Source: Ceratodon purpureus (taxonomy: Eukaryota; Streptophyta; Bryopsida; Pseudoditrichales; Ditrichaceae). From it: 64,000 nt of DNA. Numbering within the stretch: the first letter of the stretch is position 1; each line of letters opens with the position of its first letter. A program made the translations under genes and the position numbers. Below the pieces are notes generated by a model, which was not told the origin of the DNA, made no database searches, and was given only the letters and a program-made list of their open reading frames with translations. Below, piece by piece: positions 35,641-47,912 of this stretch. The stretch is from the NCBI GenBank assembly GCA_014871385.1, contig CM026429.1, positions 6,669,080-6,733,079 of the forward strand, in the 5' to 3' direction.

Positions 35641-36025
35641 CTTTCAAGTTTCTTCTGAACATAGAATTTGCTCCAGTCTGAAATGGTCTCAACCAAATAA
35701 ACAATAATTATAGAAATAAGTGTTTTACTTTTTATTTTATTTACGCAAAATATTGGTGTTCGTGCAGAACGCTTATTAATTGGCATATTGTTTTTCTAAA
35801 CTTAGACGCATTATGTCATTTCTTATGGTAAAATAAAAAGAGAACTTCCACTCAACTTTTTGATGACAGTTTCACTTTGTTTATTTATAGAATTATGGAA
35901 TATTTGATGTTTTATTAGATATAAATATTGAATGTAAAATTATTGTATCAAATCATATAAATATTTATCGTAGGGTCGTATTAACCAAGTTATATAATGT
36001 CAAATTTATTTCATAAATAATTGTG

Positions 36026-36330
36026 TGTAAATAGTAGAGATGGCAAAATATAGTATGCTAATTTGATATATCCTCTTATTATACTTTAAAATTCATCCTT
36101 TGTATAAAAAGTACTACTATTCATATGTAAATGGGAATATAAATTGTATATATATATATTATGTATATTTTACATGAAAGTGTATCATATGTATATGCAT
36201 AAATATTTATATGTTTATGTAAACAATAGAAATGGCAAAATATAGTACATATATTATATACACCCTCATAGTATACTTTAAGGTTCATCATTTTTATAAT
36301 TAGGTATTACTATTGATAAATGAACATGTA
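36026..36330 (+). repeat. Tandem duplication, period 191 bp
   Basis: The string ATGGCAAAATATAGTA followed by ATACTTTAA..TTCATC recurs at 36039 and 36231. Both copies are AT-rich. Confidence 0.65.
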
Positions 36331-36369
36331 GATGCAAATTTAATGAAATAATAATCTTTAATATGCTTG

Positions 36370-37640
36370 ATAGATTACCTTAAAAAGAAGAGAGCCCCAT
36401 TGATGATAGCAAAAACACCAAAAAAATTATCTAGTTGTAGAGCTCTTATAAAGATTTTTAACAACAACACTAGATGAAAACCACCATGCTTTGATCGCGG
36501 CCAATGCGATATCAACATAGGTTTTGGTTTGATTTTTCCGTCAATCGTGGCACAACATGAAATGGACTTGTAGGACCTTTGGGACCTCTCTACACTCTCC
36601 ATTAACAACTAGATGATCATAGGTTCCTAAATGATTAGCAGTCATCATCATGCAAGGATTTCTAGAGACAATATAAAACATTTTATACGTGGACAACTTC
36701 AAGCAAGCAAGGGCTACCCTACAAAAGCAACAAAGCATAAAGCATCTCTTTAGCAACAATGATGTTGATCGAGTAGTCAAAATTTCATGAGTGGAACCTT
36801 TCCAATACTTGTCATTGTAATTGTCATTGCAAACTAGGTGAGTGAATGTAGGATTCTAACGTTGTGGAAGATGTCCAAGGCATTTCACGTACTTAAAATA
36901 AGAATGCCAAATTTGAAACTAAGATGTATGTTGTTGCACTCTTGGTCCAAGCATCGCCATCGCTTCTTTTGTCCATTCCATCAAGCATACATGCATCTCT
37001 TTCATTTACACAAGGAAGACAAGGCAACTCAAATATCACATTCTTATTGTATTCAACCAAAAGATATTTTATTTTGTTGTGGGAAATTGCTGCCAAATTT
37101 CCACTCTTCAAAACACTCTTAGACGCACGATGATTTCCAAGTGCATAAATTAAGTCATAAATTCTCACAGTAGATGTCTATGTAGTATCTGTCAGGGTAA
37201 CTTTTGAAGAACACTTCTCAATCGGATTAAAGAGGGGCGTAGTAATTGAGGTTGTTCTCTATTGATTGCATTGATAGTGAAGACAACCAAAACCAAACTC
37301 AACTAAAACGGTACATGGTGTATCCAATGATAATGACTATGGTATTACAATTCTTGACGGCAATTTAGAGACCACATAAGAATCATCACCATGAGGATCA
37401 AATGATTGATAATTGTCACTCTTATTATCATTGTTCCTATCTGTGGTGAAATGAAATTGTGCGCAAGACAAAGCCATCAACTCCAAATTCCACCTTCTCT
37501 ACAACCAAAGATGACTCATGTAGTTGAAACTTAAGACATAGTAGTCTGTCATCAATAGTAACAATGCCCTCTTCACTGACTAGAAGGATAAGTGGAATAG
37601 ATGAGGTCAACAACCGAAATGAAACTAATCGGTTAGCCAT
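36370..37640 (-). pseudogene. Decayed protein-coding remnant, unidentified
   Basis: Four consecutive minus-strand open blocks (37640-37437, 37168-36893, 36780-36541, 36608-36375) read like protein, with strings such as YLLVEYNKNVIFELPCLPCV and LLCLKFQLHESSLVVEKVEFG, but are broken by stops and frame changes. This suggests an old captured gene; an F-box/kelch origin is possible but unproved. Confidence 0.3.
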
Positions 37641-40019
37641 GATTGGAAATCAAAGAATAAAATTCAAGTTAGACTACATGATTATATACTAATTACAATG
37701 CAAGATTGGCATAATATAGAATAGATGGAAGTGCAATGTGAACATTGTTGACGGCAAATGCCCAAAAGCGAGTGACTACAAAGTAAGTACGCTAGAGTCA
37801 AAATTAGAGGCACCAACATTGTTTGGCACAGACTGCCTACCAAGGACATTTAATGCAGCTCTCCAAAGAAACACTAGATTCCAAATCAGCCAAGCTTGGT
37901 ACAAAAGTGAATGTGACTATTATTTTCAAATGTGAGAGACAAGGGTCGGCATCTACAGAACACTAAAATTCAAGAGGGTGTTCTTTAGTACTTGGCAGCT
38001 CTTCAAAATACACAAGGCTCCAAATCAAGGCAAGCCTTGGCTCAGAAATGAACGTGACAATCGTAGTCACCTTCATGGACTAAGGATGTTCTGTACAGAA
38101 CGATCCTTGCGGCCTTGCCTCTTACATTTGAAGATCTAAAATGAGTAAATGTTTTGATGACTTAGTGGAATTAAAGCGGCTAGATGTTATTTTAAAATTT
38201 CTTTACCATATTCCATTCAAATGACACATAGAATATTCTTACATTCTATTATTCAAATAACATCTAAAGAAATAATTTGTGGGTCTAGAGTTAATTAGAG
38301 TGGGATGTTGCATTCTTCTTTTCTATTGTGGATCTAGTGCTAATTTGGTTTCCTTCACTCTAGCATTTACATTTGGTAGGTTGACGAAGGTTGTTTGGTT
38401 CTTTACACTCAAGTATGAACTCTTTACGTCTTCAATGTCAAACTGAGTCTACTCTTGCAACAGAGGATGTCTCTCCTAGAGCAACTAACTTTTTTTTCCT
38501 TATGCATAGAAGAGGAGAAGAGGACTCTCTGTCCAAAATGTTGTTTATATGAAATGTGCTATCATTCTCATCATACCTTGGCAGGTTGTTCTGTACAAAA
38601 CATGGTTCTTTGTTCTAGAAAAAGCTCCTAGTCAAATACTAGGATCTTTGAATCATAGACGTTGGCCATGGGACCAGTTTTAATAATAGTACTTATTTTA
38701 TCAAACAATGTAGCATCATTCAACCAACCAAACTTATCTTGTTGTAGTACTTTGCATCAAAATGATGTCGCGGGCTCTACTGCTCTACTTCACATTTTGA
38801 ATTGGCTCCCTTATTCGTTGCCGAACAGGTCAATGCCGTGTTGTTGGATATCCAAACATATGATGGAGAAACATATGTTATTCTAAGATTGTGGACTTTG
38901 AGAAGTAATAATTATCATCTAAAAGTATTGTTCTGTGCCGAACATGTATTTCTTGAGATACAATTACGCAATTCATCTTTTAGGTGGTGTAAATCTGGGG
39001 CTGCCTCAAAGATCCTTCTTTCCTTTCAATTTAAATTGATGCTAACCAATGACCTTTATTTCCTCATGCATTGTGAGAATATCAGGCAAGGAGGCTAGGA
39101 CAATTAACCTTGCATGTATAGTTCTGCACCGAACGGTGTTCTATGAGGGAATTTGATTATCATATTTTCTAGAAATTGCTCAAATTGAGTCGTTTTAGTT
39201 GAAATTGATCAAGTTTTTGCTGAAAACGTCATATATCTCTATTTAGAATAGCAAGTAAGGCTTTTATTTGATTTAAACAAGGGTGTTCTGTGCCGAACAA
39301 GTAACTAACGTGTATATATTTTATGCACGCCTCAACTCAATATGGAGAAAGCGGTAAGTTCCTCATTTCAATATGGACTTCTGTTCTTTCTTAGTAGTTG
39401 ATAAGTATTGCCAATTGGACATGTTCTGTGCCAAACCCCATCATTGACTTGATTTTGTCACCTTGTATTTGGAGAAATTGGTAAGATAGTCATTTTAATA
39501 TTGACTTCTATTCATTCTAAAAAGTGAGGTAAGTATTGCCAATTGGACATGTTCTGTGCCGAACATCATCAATGACTTGATTTTGTCACCTTCTGCAAAT
39601 TGGATTGGAATTGCTTCTAACGAAAATAAACATATGTGTGAACATGAATTGAAGATATGTTTGTAGAGAGTAACAAGGATCCCAATACTCTAGTCCTTAT
39701 ACAAGGTAGCCTTGGTAAGAACATACTAATCAAATTCACACCATTACTCTACTACTTTGATGATATTATATGGGTATGTTCCAAACTGATGTGATTTTTG
39801 CGTGTACTTTATTTGTGCTCATTGATTAAATCAGATCTCTAATGAACTAATTTAGCCCGTTCTGTACCAAACAAGCAAAATGTTGATTAAATTTGTGAAC
39901 GCATTGGTGTGAAGTGAATGACAGTGACAATGTTTTGCAATTGGATGGCCATCGATGATGGTAAGCATAATCTTACTGATAATTAAATGCTTCAGAATAT
40001 TTACGTCATAAATTTAATT

Positions 40020-40690
40020 GTCTACTACAAGTCCGTGCCCGTGCGTGCTCGATCAGTCCGTGCCCTATTCGGTGTCGAACGAGGTCGAAGCCAGGATACC
40101 AAAATCTGAATAGTGGCGCATGTAGCCGCTGCACTCAACAGCTACCGCGACGGCTCTCTCATCGACTTGCCCACAGCTCGCTCGCTCACCTCTCGTCATC
40201 GCCCCCGACCGGCACCGCAGTGACATGCATCCATCGCCTTCCTTCCTCTACACTCTCTCGCCGTCAAACGTTCCTTCTCCATCTGTAGCTTCAGTTCTAC
40301 CACATCGACCACCACTAGTTGGGGACTGTAGCTGAACAGTTCTACCACATCGACCACCACTAGTTGGGGACTCATCGACACTGATCATATCAGTGTATTC
40401 TGTTTGAGTCATGAGGCAGGGCCGGTCTTGGGAAGAAGGGATTTGGATTGTTAGAGGTCGGGGATGTGGTGCTAATGTAGGTTGGTGAGTTTAGTTTTGA
40501 TGTGGTTGAGTTGCTCATGACTGTGTGAGTGACAGTGCCAATTTGGTTTAGTTGAGGGAGTGATGCACGACGTGGATGGATTGGTGGTGGTTTTGGATTT
40601 GATCCTACTGTTGTGAATCTCGAAGTTTCATTGACGAGGTGCGATCAGTTGCGATTACTATAACCGTACGCAGCTAGCCTCCTCATTAAT
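40020..40690. other. GC-richer island inside the insertion
   Basis: Composition differs from the AT-rich neighbours. It contains a perfect 36-bp direct repeat (40292-40327 and 40337-40372) that in the minus frame doubles the peptide SPQLVVVDVVEL. Possibly a captured gene fragment; no family recognised. Confidence 0.4.
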
Positions 40691-41149
40691 GTAAATATCT
40701 TGCTTTGAGTAATACATTTTTGTTAATTCAAGTTCTTTGAATTTAAAATAAAAAGATTCGAAGGCTGAATTGTGACTTTGCAGGCTAAGCGAGAGTCCAA
40801 TTGTTGCCCATTAGAGCAGCTTCATGAGAGGAAACTGGTGAAAAGTTCATAAAACAAGTTGTAGACGTATTCAACGAGCTGAAAGAAAAGCTTAGTCGAT
40901 GTTATGGGATGAGGTAGCGGAGAAGAATGTCGTCATACTTGTCGTTTGAAAACCCATTTGCCTTGCTGAGCTGTATCATGATGGCAGTCTTTTTGGCACT
41001 TTTGCTGCAGGTTATGCTTTTCAGAGTGAGCAGGTTTGATCCGAGGGATGGACACCTATGATAGATTATCTCCTTGGTTTGTAAGATAAGATTTAAGAAA
41101 GTACCGAATATGGTGTACACACCCATTACCGATAAGTTATAACGCACCC

Positions 41150-41475
41150 ATGACAGATAAAAATCATTTTCCGCAAATTTATCAAGTGAAATTAAATTAT
41201 CCGGTTTATTTTCTAATATAAACCAAGAATCTCGGGATGCTAATCCAGCCAAACAACCTAAAATATGAGGTAAAATAGTAAATTCTTTAATTGTTGATTC
41301 AAAAATAGAGGGCTCTAAATACCATTTAGATAAATAGGCTTCTCCATTGCTGAGCAATGGAAAACCATTAGCCGATAATTGATGAACATGAGATTTAGGA
41401 TGAGTCCTCCAATAGAATGCATCTATGAGTGTAAATTGAGTGTAACGGAGATAAATAGTCTTAAATTTGTTCACT
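41150..41475 (-). pseudogene. ycf2: Nuclear insert of a chloroplast ycf2 fragment
   Basis: The minus frame gives about 105 residues matching a segment of the large plastid protein Ycf2: [54 protein letters not shown] and [12 protein letters not shown]. Ycf2 is a plastid AAA-ATPase-related component of the import motor, more than 1,500 residues long, so this is a small internal piece without start or stop of its own. The frame is still intact, which suggests a fairly recent transfer. Similarity fades after about ENDFYLS, and the frame then runs on into unrelated DNA as far as 40902. It lies within the large insertion. Confidence 0.75.
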
Positions 41476-41903
41476 ACTCTTGTTGTTGCCGGTCATGGGT
41501 GAAGCTATATGTTGATTATGGGTTCTGACCAACTTTTGAACAAAAAAAATTGTAGTAGTTCTAATTTTGCTTAATTCATTTTGAAAAAAAAAACCTCATT
41601 CTTCATAAATCTTATTTTTCTACATACAAAAAATAACTCCTTCATGATAATTCAAGATTTACTATGCTGAAATGCTTAAGTTATCGGTCATAAGTGTGTA
41701 TACCTTAAGTTTTTTTTTTCCTCTAGCTTTTGGAGGAAAACGGAGTGGGTAATAGGACAAGTGTAGCAATATACTAGTTCTTCAGCACGCTATCTGTAGG
41801 CAAGTAGTTTATGTGGAGGTAAGTGTGGTCTTTCTGGGGTCCTCAGACATCAACACTGGAACATTTTATTGAACTTGGTACATACACAAATACAGACCAA
41901 TCA

Positions 41904-42042
<139 letters not shown>

Positions 42043-42359
42043 CTAAATGGATATATACACACATTTATCCATATTTCAGAACCCATACACATATATATGC
42101 ATATACATCTAAACGCATGCATGCACACACACCAACCACATTGGATTCCATACAAAGTTATCAGAATTATATAGAGAGGCTAGCATGACAAGACATTGGA
42201 CATCAAGATTGTGTAGGGGATTACTCAAAGTGAACTAGAATTGGGAGCCAACTTTGCTGACAAACTCATCCTAGATTATCCATTTATATCCAATTTATAT
42301 CCAATTTGAACCATTATCAATTTATATCCTTGAATCAACATTGTATATATCTATTTATG

Positions 42360-42600
42360 AATAATTACTATATAATTATTAATAATTATTAATAATTCTA
42401 ATTAATTATTAACAACTATTGAAATCTGATAATAACAATTGATAGTCATTGATAACTATTAATAACTATTAATAACCATTAACAACCATTAACAACCATT
42501 AATAACAATTAATAATTATTAATAACTAGTAATAACTATCATTAACTATTAATAACTATTACTAACTATTAATAACCATATAAAACTATCCACAACTATT
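42360..42600. repeat. Degenerate ATTAATAACT array
   Basis: About 24 imperfect copies of a 9-10 bp word such as AATAACTATT or AACAACCATT. AT-rich DNA without genes continues to 44307 and includes several (TA)n runs. Confidence 0.8.
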
Positions 42601-44307
42601 CATAATCAATTACAGAAAATCATAAACATATTTATCTAATTATACCGATTTATGTCTATATATCTATTTATATTTATCAATATATATTAATTATTCCATC
42701 TAGCTATATATATCTATTCTCATCATACATATTTCTATTTTTTAAACATAAAGCTATGATAGTTGCATATTTATTATTAAAGCAAAATGGATGAATATTT
42801 AATAGAATATAAATATTTATAGGTGCATTGAATTTTAAATAGTTTAGATATAAATGACATCTATAGATATCTAAATGCATAACCTCATATATTTATATTG
42901 GATTAAATATAAAAAATATAAGTATGGAAATAAAATATATATATATATTTATATATATATATATATACACACACATTTATATCATATGTTTATATATTTG
43001 TTAAGACAAAAGTTATGCATAAAAAAATGATGGTGATCTATTGAAAATAATCAATATATAATTATATATAATTAATTATTGAAAATTATCTTAGAGAATA
43101 TATATATATATAGATATATATATATATACCATATATATACCATATTTATTATATATGCGTAGATATTTTTTCATATAAAAATTATTATTATTAAATAATA
43201 AAATTAGCATTTGCTATCAAAAATAGTATTTTATAATAAATGTATAAACGCATTTTATATTTATATATATTGAATTTTAATATAGGCCTTTAATACTTTA
43301 CGTCCTTCAATCTATTATAATCTTACATATTTATTCTATAAATGACCACATATTCTCGTAAAAATCCATATAGTACCATAATCATAAACAAATAAATATC
43401 AATAAAAATATTGCATACAATCTTATGATACATGAAATAAATATGAATATATCATATACAAATTATATATATATATATATATATATATACAATAAATTTT
43501 TAATCATATAGAATAAAATATTTTTATATTTATAATAGGTTGTAATAGTTTATTCTATATAATTATACTATATATTGTGAAAATATGTGGTCTTTGTATT
43601 AGCGAAAAGTAGTCAATCACATTTTAATTACATTTCTACAAACCTTAATTTCACATGATATACTTGCCAATATTTAAGTAAATTTAATCAAACATCTACA
43701 TAATTATAAATGTATTGAATTAATTTATTTAAAAAAGAACTTTCAATAACAAATAGCATTTATAGTAAGATATATAGATATATGCGTGCCTAGCTATGTA
43801 TAGTTAGACTTCAATTTTATAAAATAATGTAACTTTAAAACTCTAGGAACAATTGTTATAACTCAAAATTTTAAAGAAAATATATGCTTTAAATAGGATC
43901 CACAAGAAATTCTTAAAAAATAAAATCATATAGTATATTGTAATAAACTGCTTCAAATAAGGTTTGCTGAAAAAATAGTTCTTAAAAATACGTGTTCAAT
44001 TTTTACACAATATAGGTGTTCAATATATAATAATATTAATATATTAATGTATCAATGCCACAATAAGTCATGCTATTTCCATTATATATAATATAATATA
44101 TTAATGGCATTATTATATAAAAACATTACCATATATATTATAATATTTTAATGGCATTATTATATGACAATATTACTATATATATTATAATAATAATGAA
44201 ATACATTCCAATTTACAAATTATAAGAAGTTTATTAATAAAATAAGAATGGCTAGATATAAAGTTTTATAATCTAAGTACTTTTCATATGCATTGCAGAC
44301 AATGCTA
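42601..44307. other. AT-rich DNA without genes
   Basis: (TA)n runs near 42940, 43105 and 43470 and diverse poly(A/T). No feature supported. Confidence 0.6.
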
Positions 44308-44525
44308 CTCCCTCCGTCTTACTAAAAGACCTTGGTTTGGTAAAATAATTTGTTTAAAATAAGAGAGTGGTTTCTAAATTTGGCCAAATTGTTTCTAAAT
44401 TTGGCAAATTATTTCTAAATTTGGCAACTTATTTCTAAAATTGGTCAATTTGTTTCTAAATTTAGAACTGCCCTTAAAATTTGATATTATTAGCAAATAA
44501 TGGTCTTTTAGTGATACGGAGGGAG
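44308..44525. mobile_element. Stowaway (Tc1/mariner) MITE
   Basis: The left end CTCCCTCCGTCTTACTAAAA, preceded by TA, is mirrored on the right by TTTTAGTGATACGGAGGGAG followed by TT, a mutated TA. CTCCCTCCGT ends with TA duplication define plant Stowaway elements. 218 bp. The middle carries four to five TTTCTAAATTTGGC sub-repeats. Confidence 0.85.
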
Positions 44526-44559
44526 TTTAAGCTTGAGCTATTATTAGAAATAAAATACA

Positions 44560-45250
44560 GGACAAAGCAGTCGTTCTGCACGAACACCAATACTCATCTC
44601 AATTACAATCGATAATTCTAAAAACAATAGCTTGGTGTTCAAAAAGAAAGTTCCAGCCCAAAGTGATGTTCTGCACAGAATAAGTATTTGGAGGTAATCA
44701 GAAAACCCTGTTCGGCACAGAACACTGCTTCACGTGGTCTTCTGAAGTCTCATGGTGTAAATTTAATTCCAAATTCAAATGGCTCTGACTTGCAGTCCTC
44801 ATTTTGTGGTCTTTGCTCTAAGTTTTTGGTAGTACAGAGAACCCCATTCGGCACAGAACTAGCCTTACTCGTCAATAGTGCAACCCAAACTAGTCCAACC
44901 AAATTAAGGAGAAGGCCACTCTGGAATCACCAGCGTCCCGAGTGTGGCCTTTTTCTCTAACTCCAGGTGTTCACTTGGTTGGTAGTCCAGGTAGATCATA
45001 GGTAGTTCAGGTCTTCTTTCTAGGTCCAAGTAATTATCAGGAGGTAAAACTCTAGGTTTTCAAAAAATTCTTCGGCCAGGTAAGTTCTCTTGCCTCGGCT
45101 TTGCAACAATGTTCTTTTCTTTTTAATGCAATGGAAATCCACCATTTGACTCAAAAAAAATAAAAAAAAAATAAAGCAAAAGGTTACCAATTTCTCATTT
45201 TTCATAATTTCCGTAGGCAAGTCACTTGTTCGGCATAGAACTATGGTCAT
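44560..45250. other. Inner extension of the right inverted arm
   Basis: TATTGGTGTTCGTGCAGAAC, present complemented at 44573-44592, also occurs at about 35745-35764 in the left arm, so the two arms are collinear but of unequal length. Five palindrome copies lie here. Confidence 0.6.
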
Positions 45251-45627
45251 CCATGGACTAAAAAAGTATTCATTCAAATTTCAACTATGCCATTTACATC
45301 TCCAATTGCAACTGAGCTAGAACCTTTTAAAGCAAAGTGCAGTTATCAGATTTCTAGTAATTCATCGTTTTATCAGTCCTTAGTGAATGAAACCACTACT
45401 AGAAGATAAATTCACATATTATAAACTCTGAGTGTTTACTACACCCTTGTACTTATTTTTTAATTTTTTTTTTGGTCTTAAGTATTAAAGACGTTGCATA
45501 CAATCAATTTGATAACTCTTCATGTTGGCATTCTATATGCATCTTAAATTTTTGAATTGTGCATAAATTTAAACTAATTCAAAGTTTTAAAGGTCTTTGC
45601 ATTATAGTTCAATACAAGTGTAGCAAT

Positions 45628-46563
45628 TTAACCCCTAACTATCCTTAAAACCCAAAATGGGTTTTTGCACTTTCGGGCAGCCCAGATGGAGGGGTTAAAA
45701 GTAATATTTTATTTCAAGATTTTTACTGGATGCTCCCTTTACGATAAGGTCTATGTAGTAAAAAATTTGAAGCCTAATTCCAATTTTAGAACCTTCATCT
45801 AGAAATTTTAGGTTTCAAGTCCAAAACGGGCAGTCTAAAATTAGGTCTTTTTACAAAAACAAAAAATTAAATATTTTCATAACCAAATCACTATTCAAAT
45901 TCCATAGTGACCCAAGTCAAAAAGTTTACCAATTTTACAAGGGCAGCCTCCAAAACTTACAAAGACAAGCTTCAAAGTTTTTAGTAATTTTTGAATTTTT
46001 CCTTTAAAAATTTGTCAAAATTCGAGATTTTTGAATTTTTGAATTTTTTTTTCCTCTGAAAATCACAAATTTATAAAAGTACCTACTCACCGTTCAATTT
46101 TTCTTTAGCTCACAAATTGTTTTTGTAATGCATGTTTTACTATTTTGTCAATTTTATACCTTCTTATAGAAAATAATTTTTATGAAGGTCTAAAAAGCAT
46201 TTTTTTGGCCTAAATTTTTGCCTGGGCATACCTAACCTAATTAGCTACATGGAAAAAAATGTGACCAAAATTTTTGAAGTAATAATCATCAAGTCTCCCT
46301 TTGGCCCATTTGCACCATGCCTCTCGGCCAAGACCCAAAAAAAATCTGCTGAAACTTTGAACACTACGATCTCACTAATGAAAAACATCCAACGGTTGAA
46401 ATTTGAATCGGTTCTTCCAAGTAGGGTTAGGTAAAAGATCTTACGGTTGAATTTCCAAAAAAATATAAAAAATTTGTTTCATATCCTCGGGAGGGCAAAG
46501 TAGTAAAAAATCGCAGTTTTGAGGATTCAAGCTCTCAAAAACACAAGGAAATTTAGGGGTTAA
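45628..46563. mobile_element. piggyBac-like MITE, copy 3, nested
   Basis: Starts TTAA-CCCCTAACTATCCTT and ends AAGGAAATTTAGGGG-TTAA. The inverted repeat is 15 bp with two mismatches, inside perfect TTAA duplications. 936 bp, no transposase. It interrupts the right inverted arm, which helps explain why that arm is longer than the left. Confidence 0.65.
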
Positions 46564-46639
46564 GTTTGTCCCTTCTAATATTTCCAAAATTGGCATTGTA
46601 GTTACCCTGCTTGAAGGTGCCAAATTATATATGATTAAC

Positions 46640-47285
46640 TACCTTGTACAATATAGAGAAGGGGTGTTCTGTACAGAACAGAGGAACACCATGCCAGATT
46701 TTGTGTTAAGAAGAAAGTAGTGTTCTGTACAGAATAGGGGATTACCATGCCATACCAATACCATGCCATACCATTACCATTACCATGCCATACCATCACC
46801 ATGCCATCCCATACCATCACTATGCCGTACCATCACCATGCCATTCCATACAATCACCGTACCTTCCCATGACCATGCCACACCATCTTCATGTCATACC
46901 ATCCCATACCATGATCATGCCATCGCCATACCATACCATCATCATGGGGTCGGAGGGGATTCTAAACGGACTTCGTTCTGTACCGAACGAGGTCTTTTGA
47001 ATAACTTAAGTGCCCCGTTCGGAATCCACCAAGTTCACGGGCTTCATCTTGTATTCTCATTGTTTGAAGGATTATTCTCTTTCTTATAAATATATATGTC
47101 AAATGACGTAGGTCATGTTCCAAACAAGGTCTATATTTTTCTCAATTTGACTTTGAACTTCTAGTTACGACCAACACTGATTCTTTGTATTTTTTATTTT
47201 CGTCGTTCTATACTACATGTTCGGCACAGAATGATCAGAAACATGGGACCGAGTGTAGCTCCATAGTTTTTCAACGGAGTTGAAA
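46640..47285 (-). repeat. Right arm of internal inverted repeat
   Basis: Reverse complement of 34860-35640, roughly 90 percent identical by eye over the outer 350 bp. Includes a CCATACCATCACCATG satellite block at 46740-46945 and four palindrome copies. Confidence 0.85.
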
Positions 47286-47912
47286 CTTACATAATCTTTG
47301 ATTATTCATTTCTTAAGAACTCTCAGCAAGGATTTACATAGTCATGGTTATAATTAAAATTGATTTAGTAGTAATAGTTATTACATATAATCATTTGAAT
47401 AGAACTATGATCTAAACAGATTTAGCTTTAACTTGGACTGCAAAATTAGTATCTATATCTTAGTTCTTGTCATCCACAATAATATCTGATTAAATCCGAC
47501 GGTGATGTAGGTCTTCAATGTAATATATTGCTTGCCTAGTCTGCAATTTGTAGTTCAATACACTATATTGTAACCTTGTTGAAGAAAAATTTGTATAGTA
47601 TGTCAACAATTATATCTTCTTGTTAGAGTCTGAATCAGTAAACCAAAGTCTGACATGTTGAAGAACCCCGATAGAATTGTAGTGTGCTTCAAAGTTTACC
47701 ATCGAAGTAAACTGCAAAAACAATATCAAGCATGATGTTATTCGAATGCTTAATTGGAAACCTTACTAACAGTTTATGTGAAATACATTACATTTTATAT
47801 TTGGTTGAAAGTGAATAGGTTTTTGTCAATCATCATACATTATTGTTCTATTCAACAACCTTATTAGATCAAAGCACTTACGCAGGTTTAGAGTATCCTT
47901 TCAATCTCATCT

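Noticed and set aside
35158-35786. His/Pro/Ser-rich frames over the satellite, and similar ones at 46763-47089
   Set aside because: They are readings of ATGGTATGG repeats and differ between the two arms.
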